A DNA stretch of 64,000 nucleotides. Source: NCEH01 sp043195095 (GTDB taxonomy: Bacteria > Pseudomonadota > Alphaproteobacteria > Rhizobiales > Xanthobacteraceae). Each line of letters begins with the position of its first letter. Position 1 is the stretch's first letter. Of this stretch, positions 60,395 through 64,000 are shown piece by piece. The stretch lies in the NCBI RefSeq assembly GCF_043195095.1, contig NZ_JBAFWN010000005.1; one strand, given 5' to 3'. The notes beneath the pieces were generated by a model, which did not search any database, was not told the origin of the DNA, and saw only the letters and a program-made list of their open reading frames with translations. A program made the position numbers and the translations under genes.

Positions 60395-61819
60395 ATGATC
60401 GCACCGATGAGACTGCGATCCCCGCCTATCTGGTCGCCACCCGCGCGGTGGACCGCCACGCTCCATCGCCCTGCGCGGAAACGCCCGCCCGAGGCGCACG
60501 CGGGCCTGTGGCCCGCGCTTCTGCTCGCGGCCGCCATCTCTGCGCTGATGCCCGGCGCTACGCAGGCCGCAACCGCGCCGCGCCCGCCCGCTTCGCTGCC
60601 GATCGCAAAGCCGCGCATTCCCATCGCCAAGGTGCCGTTACCGGTGCCCCGTCCAAACTCGCTCGATGCGGAGATCGAGGCGGACGATGCGGCTGAAGCG
60701 AAATCGCAAGCCGCCGAAGCCCCGCCAGCCCCTGCGACCTTTGCCTTTCCCCTCTTTGCCGCGCTTGCGCCCGCGCCCGCATTCGCCCCGCCTCCGCCTG
60801 CCGAGGCCGCCGAGACCGCGCCGTCCACTCCGCCTGAGACGGCGACCTTGCCGCGCCTCGCCAATGTGCCCACGCCCCGGCCGCGTGAACCCCTGCCTGG
60901 CGAGGAGCAAGCCGAGCCGGAGGCCGAGGACACGCCGGCCCCGGCGCTGGTGGCTCCGCCACCGCCGAGCGGATCGGCCGCACCCGGCGCGCCGCCGGCC
61001 GCCGGGGCGCCCGCAGAGGTGGTCGCGCCCGGCACCTTGCCCGCCTTATGCGCGGCCCTGGTAGAGCAGAAGGCCCTGGTCGCGACCCCCGCGCCGCCGG
61101 TCGCGGTCAAGGCCGGGTGCGCGCTACCGGCACCGGTTCACGTCACGGCGGTGCGGCTGGCGGACGGCAATCTCGTGACCCTGTCGCCTGCAGCGATCCT
61201 CCAGTGCGAGATGGCGGCGGCGGTGACGCAATGGGTCCGCGAAGATCTCGGCCCGGCGGTGGCGACGCTCGGCACGCGGATGGAGACCTTCAAGGTCGCC
61301 GCCTCCTATGACTGCCGTCCGCGCAACCGGATCAAGGGCGCGAAGATGAGCGAGCACGGGCAGGGCGCGGCGATCGACTTCGGCGGCTTCGAGACCGCCG
61401 ACAAGCGGGTGATCGAGGTGAAGAACGGCGGGTTCCCGATCGCCCTCCAGGAGCGCATCAAGGCAGATGCGTGCGCACGCTTCTCGACCGTGCTCGGCCC
61501 GGGGTCGGATGGCTATCACGAGGATCATATCCACGTGGACATCGCCAAGCGCCGTCTCGACATCAAGCTGTGTCGCTGGATCATCAAGACCCCGGCCCCG
61601 GCGCTGATCGCCGCGCATCATGCCGGCCAGGAAGGCACAGGCAAGGACGCCATCGCCAAGGAGGCGGCTGGCAAGGACTCCGCGGCTGCGCCGGAGGAGG
61701 CGGAGGCGCAGGAGGCATCGCGGACGCTGCCGGACAAGGTCCCGCTTCCCCTGAAGCGGCCGAAGATCAAGCCCGGCCCCAAGGCTGCCGGTGACAGCGA
61801 AAAATTGCCCGGCGGTTGA
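60395..61819 (+). CDS. Extensin-like C-terminal domain protein with Ala/Pro-rich linker
   Basis: A 474-residue protein. A signal or anchor (LWPALLLAAAISALMPGATQ) precedes a ~170-residue Ala/Pro-rich disordered stretch. An extensin-like C domain (~210-400) follows, with paired Cys (LPALCAALVEQ, KAGCALPAP) and the M15-peptidase-like metal-site segments MSEHGQGAAIDFGGF and HEDHIHVDIAKR. A charged tail with PLPLKRPKIKP ends it. It is probably a periplasmic cell-wall enzyme; family activity is not established. ATG 60395 or 60407 may be used. Confidence 0.85.
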   Translation: MIAPMRLRSPPIWSPPARWTATLHRPARKRPPEAHAGLWPALLLAAAISALMPGATQAATAPRPPASLPIAKPRIPIAKVPLPVPRPNSLDAEIEADDAAEAKSQAAEAPPAPATFAFPLFAALAPAPAFAPPPPAEAAETAPSTPPETATLPRLANVPTPRPREPLPGEEQAEPEAEDTPAPALVAPPPPSGSAAPGAPPAAGAPAEVVAPGTLPALCAALVEQKALVATPAPPVAVKAGCALPAPVHVTAVRLADGNLVTLSPAAILQCEMAAAVTQWVREDLGPAVATLGTRMETFKVAASYDCRPRNRIKGAKMSEHGQGAAIDFGGFETADKRVIEVKNGGFPIALQERIKADACARFSTVLGPGSDGYHEDHIHVDIAKRRLDIKLCRWIIKTPAPALIAAHHAGQEGTGKDAIAKEAAGKDSAAAPEEAEAQEASRTLPDKVPLPLKRPKIKPGPKAAGDSEKLPGG

Positions 61820-62051
61820 GCCTGGCAGGCACTGGCTTCCCGCTCCGCGATGGCGATGGCTGAACCTCTCGCCGCCATGTCGGTCGTTGCCGAGTCAGGA
61901 TGTATGCGTATGCGATGTTCGCGCAACGTCTTGATGTCGGAGCGCCGCCGATCCTGCGGCGTCAGGGCGTGCGGCGAGGCATCGAACGCGAAGGGCACGG
62001 TATCCCCGAAGCGCAGGATATCGGAATAGGACATCGGAAGGCATCGGAAAC

Positions 62052-62087
62052 GAAAAAGCCGCCACGCAAGGGCGTGGCGGCTTTTTC
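62052..62087. terminator. Bidirectional intrinsic terminator
   Basis: GAAAAAGCCGCCACGC (62052-62067) and GCGTGGCGGCTTTTTC (62072-62087) form a perfect 16-bp inverted repeat with loop AAGG. It serves the convergent extensin-like and L,D-transpeptidase genes. Positions 61820-62051 between them contain no gene I can support. Confidence 0.92.
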
Positions 62088-62113
62088 AAAAGGGTCCTGG
62101 CGAAAGCGGGTCT

Positions 62114-62716
62114 TCAGAGCACCACGACTTCCGCGCCGACGGGGACGCGATTGTAGAGGTCGATCACGTCCTCGTTGAGCATGCGAATGCAGCCCGAGGA
62201 GATGGCCTGGCCCAGCAATTCCGGCTGATTGGTGCCGTGGATGCGGAACAGCGTGTCCTTCTGGCCCTGGTAGAGATACAGCGCGCGGGCGCCCATCGGA
62301 TTATGCGGGCCGGGACCCACATAGGCCGGAAGGCCGGCGATGCGCTGATGAATCTCGGGGGTCGGGGTCCAGCTCGGCCATTCGGCCTTGCGGCCGACCT
62401 TGGCGTCGCCGCGGAAAGCCAGGCTTTCCTCGCCCACCGTCACGCCATAGCGAATGGCCTGGCCATTGCCCTCGACGAAATAGAGCAGCTTCTTGTCAGT
62501 ATCGATGACAATCGTCCCCGGCTTCTCCTTGCCGGTGTACTCGACAATTTGCCGTGCAAACATCCCCTCGGGCTTCACCTTCGGATAGGGCGCCTGCGCG
62601 AGCAATTGCTTGTCTCGCGGCTTGAGCGACGATTCCGGAGCGGGCTGAGGCGTGGACGCCATGCAGCCACCTAATAGAAGTCCAAGCAGAACAGCCGCGA
62701 CCGCCCGCTTCGCCAT
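62114..62716 (-). CDS. L,D-transpeptidase (YkuD domain) lipoprotein
   Basis: A 200-residue peptidoglycan-crosslinking enzyme, or one attaching proteins to the wall. A lipobox LGGC near residue 18 suggests a lipoprotein. The YkuD domain begins KPGTIVIDTDKKLLYF, and the active site reads FRIHGTNQPELLGQAISSGC-IRM with catalytic His and Cys. ATG 62716 follows GAGG; the frame extends to 62836 without support. A WPSWTPTPEI segment is usual for this family in Hyphomicrobiales. Confidence 0.94.
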   Translation of the reverse strand: MAKRAVAAVLLGLLLGGCMASTPQPAPESSLKPRDKQLLAQAPYPKVKPEGMFARQIVEYTGKEKPGTIVIDTDKKLLYFVEGNGQAIRYGVTVGEESLAFRGDAKVGRKAEWPSWTPTPEIHQRIAGLPAYVGPGPHNPMGARALYLYQGQKDTLFRIHGTNQPELLGQAISSGCIRMLNEDVIDLYNRVPVGAEVVVL

Positions 62717-63028
62717 GACCGCCTCATACCAAAATAGGGTGAACAGATTCGTTTCGTAGAAATGGATTACCCGAACCCTGCCACGCCTTGAAGAGGCCAC
62801 GAACTCGCCACGCCGCAGCGCGGAAAAACGTGGCAAAAATGTCTCAGTGGCTCACCTTTCGTCACGCGTTAAGACCATATTGAAAGGCCTGCGCAATGCT
62901 CACCCACTAAGACCTCTGCAATGTCGCAGCTCCTGCACAGTTTCGACGCAGTTGCCCACCATCTGTCAGTGGTCTTCACACCCAAGGGCATCTGTTTTAG
63001 GCAGATGCCGTCGTTAGGAGAGAGTACG

Positions 63029-63253
63029 ATGTCTAGCAATCAGCCAGGGCCGGGCGAAGCCCCCCGCGCGGAGACCGAAACAAACCGTTACGGCGCCCAT
63101 TCGGGCCAGTGGCGCGAGATCGGGATCACGGCCGTTGCTGCCGCCGCCGCTGCCGCCCGTCTCGCCAGCGAGACCAAGGCCGCGACGCCGAAGAGCGCCG
63201 GAGAGCCCAACAAGGTCGTCACCCTGCGCGATATCGACCACCTCGCGGCCTGA
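63029..63253 (+). CDS. Small Ala-rich hypothetical protein
   Basis: A 74-residue protein with an Ala-rich segment (TAVAAAAAAARLA) that is too short and weak for a confident membrane helix. The C-terminus KVVTLRDIDHLAA is well ordered and may be a conserved tag. GGAGAG lies 8 nt before ATG 63029; an ATG at 63005 has no such site. It is 107 nt upstream of the CorA-type gene. No function is known. Confidence 0.6.
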   Translation: MSSNQPGPGEAPRAETETNRYGAHSGQWREIGITAVAAAAAAARLASETKAATPKSAGEPNKVVTLRDIDHLAA

Positions 63254-63360
63254 GCCGTGTGTTGCGGCCTGGGCCGCGCTTGCCAGCCCGTGCAGGGCCG
63301 CGCATGTATCGTCTGAAGCGGACGCCCACGAGCCGCGTTCGCGAGCCGAGACGGTGAGAC

Positions 63361-64000
63361 ATGCTGCTGGCCTACAGCCTGGTTGACGGTGCGCTCAAGG
63401 CGCAGACTGTGCCACATGATCGCGACGTGCCGGCGGACGCGCTGTGGTTGGATCTGGTGTCTCCCGCGCACCTGGAGGACAAGCAGATCGAGCGCGCGGT
63501 GGGAGTCGAAATTCCCACCCGGGAAGAGATGCGGCAGATCGAGCCCTCCAGCCGGCTCTATGTCGAAGCCGGCGCCGCTTACATGACGCTGTCGATCCTG
63601 TGCGGAGCCGATACGGAGGCGCCGTCGGTGAATCCCGTCACCTTCATCCTGGTCAAGGGAAAGCTGGTGACGGTGCGCTACGCCGATCCCAAGCCCTTCT
63701 CGGTGCTCGCCGGCCGGCTCGGCAAGCTGTGCACGCAGACCACCGGCGGACAGATCCTGATGGAGCTGCTCGACACCATCGTGGACCGCGTGTCCGAGGT
63801 GCTGGAGCGCGCGGGAACGGATATCGAGCGCTTGTCCAAGCGCGTGTTCGAGCGCGACACCGAGGGCGGCAACCGCACGCAGCGCTATCGCGCGATCCTG
63901 ACCCATATCGGCCGAAAGGAAGGCCTGCTCTCCTATGCCCGGGAAAGCCTTGCCTCGCTCTCGCGGCTCCTGGCCTTCATCGGCACGGAGGGCGATTCAA
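63361..64000 (+). CDS. CorA-family metal ion transporter, 3' end beyond window
   Basis: 213 codons are visible and open to the window edge. The N-terminal cytoplasmic domain matches CorA/ZntB: DALWLDLVSPAHLEDKQIE, VGVEIPTREEMRQIEPSSR, and the long helical region LDTIVDRVSEVLERAGTDIE. The membrane part with the GxN signature lies outside the window, so magnesium versus zinc or other divalent ions cannot be decided. ATG 63361. Confidence 0.88.
   Translation, partial: MLLAYSLVDGALKAQTVPHDRDVPADALWLDLVSPAHLEDKQIERAVGVEIPTREEMRQIEPSSRLYVEAGAAYMTLSILCGADTEAPSVNPVTFILVKGKLVTVRYADPKPFSVLAGRLGKLCTQTTGGQILMELLDTIVDRVSEVLERAGTDIERLSKRVFERDTEGGNRTQRYRAILTHIGRKEGLLSYARESLASLSRLLAFIGTEGDS

Noticed and set aside
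61618..62034. Minus-strand frame beginning MSYSDILRFGDTVPFAFDA
   Set aside because: It runs through a terminator-flanked gap and 200 nt into the extensin-like gene, and has no ribosome-binding site or recognised family. A decayed remnant is possible.

Overview
The window is GC-rich, roughly two-thirds GC by eye, and densely packed with genes. It carries no tRNA, rRNA or CRISPR that I could find. The gene set points to an alphaproteobacterium of the order Hyphomicrobiales (Rhizobiales). Markers are a MucR/Ros regulator, TrcR (DUF1013), DUF930 and DUF1499 proteins, an alphaproteobacterial-type ClpS, a UvrB with long terminal extensions, the order carB-greA-Lrp-trxB-LysR, an ispH-thrB-rnhA operon, and the palindromic repeats whose translation reads 'MAGLVPAIH' or 'DARHKPGHD'. 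A Xanthobacteraceae-like genus is a guess, not something the sequence proves.

Layout. 1-6.1 kb: a small GIY-YIG protein between palindromic repeats, then propionyl-CoA carboxylase (pccB-pccA, minus strand) divergent from a short-chain-fatty-acyl regulator of the ScfR/RamB/PccR type. 6.1-12.7 kb: an SH3/Pro-Gly-rich secreted protein, glutamyl-tRNA synthetase, a DUF2799 lipoprotein, an LprI-like protein and uvrB. 12.7-14.1 kb: an accessory spot. A degenerate second copy of the uvrB 3' end lies next to a 1.1 kb AT-rich island with one gene, whose N-terminus matches the proteasome-type Ntn-hydrolase pattern. 14.1-22.7 kb: clpS, a diguanylate cyclase, small envelope proteins, a DEAD-box helicase, a Tat-exported Fe/Mn superoxide dismutase and an MFS transporter. 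22.7-27 kb: a nitrate/sulfonate/pyrimidine-type ABC importer with an amidase. 27-36.5 kb: a methyltransferase, a GtrA protein, carB, greA, an Lrp regulator, trxB with a LysR regulator, and mucR. 37-41.2 kb: a secreted choloylglycine-hydrolase-family acylase, then an atypical crotonase, a class III CoA-transferase and a GntR regulator. 41.4-46.2 kb: an ArsC/Spx protein, rnhA, thrB, ispH, trcR and a universal stress protein. 46.5-56 kb: a polyprenyl-phosphate glycosyltransferase/YdjC deacetylase pair, a ClC antiporter, a YddA-like ABC protein, an acyl-CoA synthetase and prpE. 56-64 kb: an MBL hydrolase, an SRAP protein, DUF1499, a HAD phosphatase, an extensin-like protein, an L,D-transpeptidase and a CorA-type transporter cut by the window end.

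Functional links. PrpE (propionate to propionyl-CoA), PccAB (propionyl-CoA to methylmalonyl-CoA) and the ScfR-type regulator form most of a propionate-assimilation route, though they sit about 50 kb apart. Envelope functions are well represented: L,D-transpeptidase, extensin-like protein, GT/YdjC pair, GtrA, SH3 protein and several lipoproteins.

Most notable features: (1) the AT-rich Ntn-hydrolase island beside the duplicated uvrB tail; (2) a noncanonical crotonase/CoA-transferase unit that shares an 11-nt AT-rich motif with its GntR regulator; (3) a possible small RNA or leader ending in a clear terminator at 35.3-35.46 kb; (4) a terminator-like hairpin just before carB; (5) a NaxD/FlmF2-like glycolipid pair. 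Start codons were chosen by ribosome-binding sites and family length. Family assignments come from recognising sequence, with no database search.
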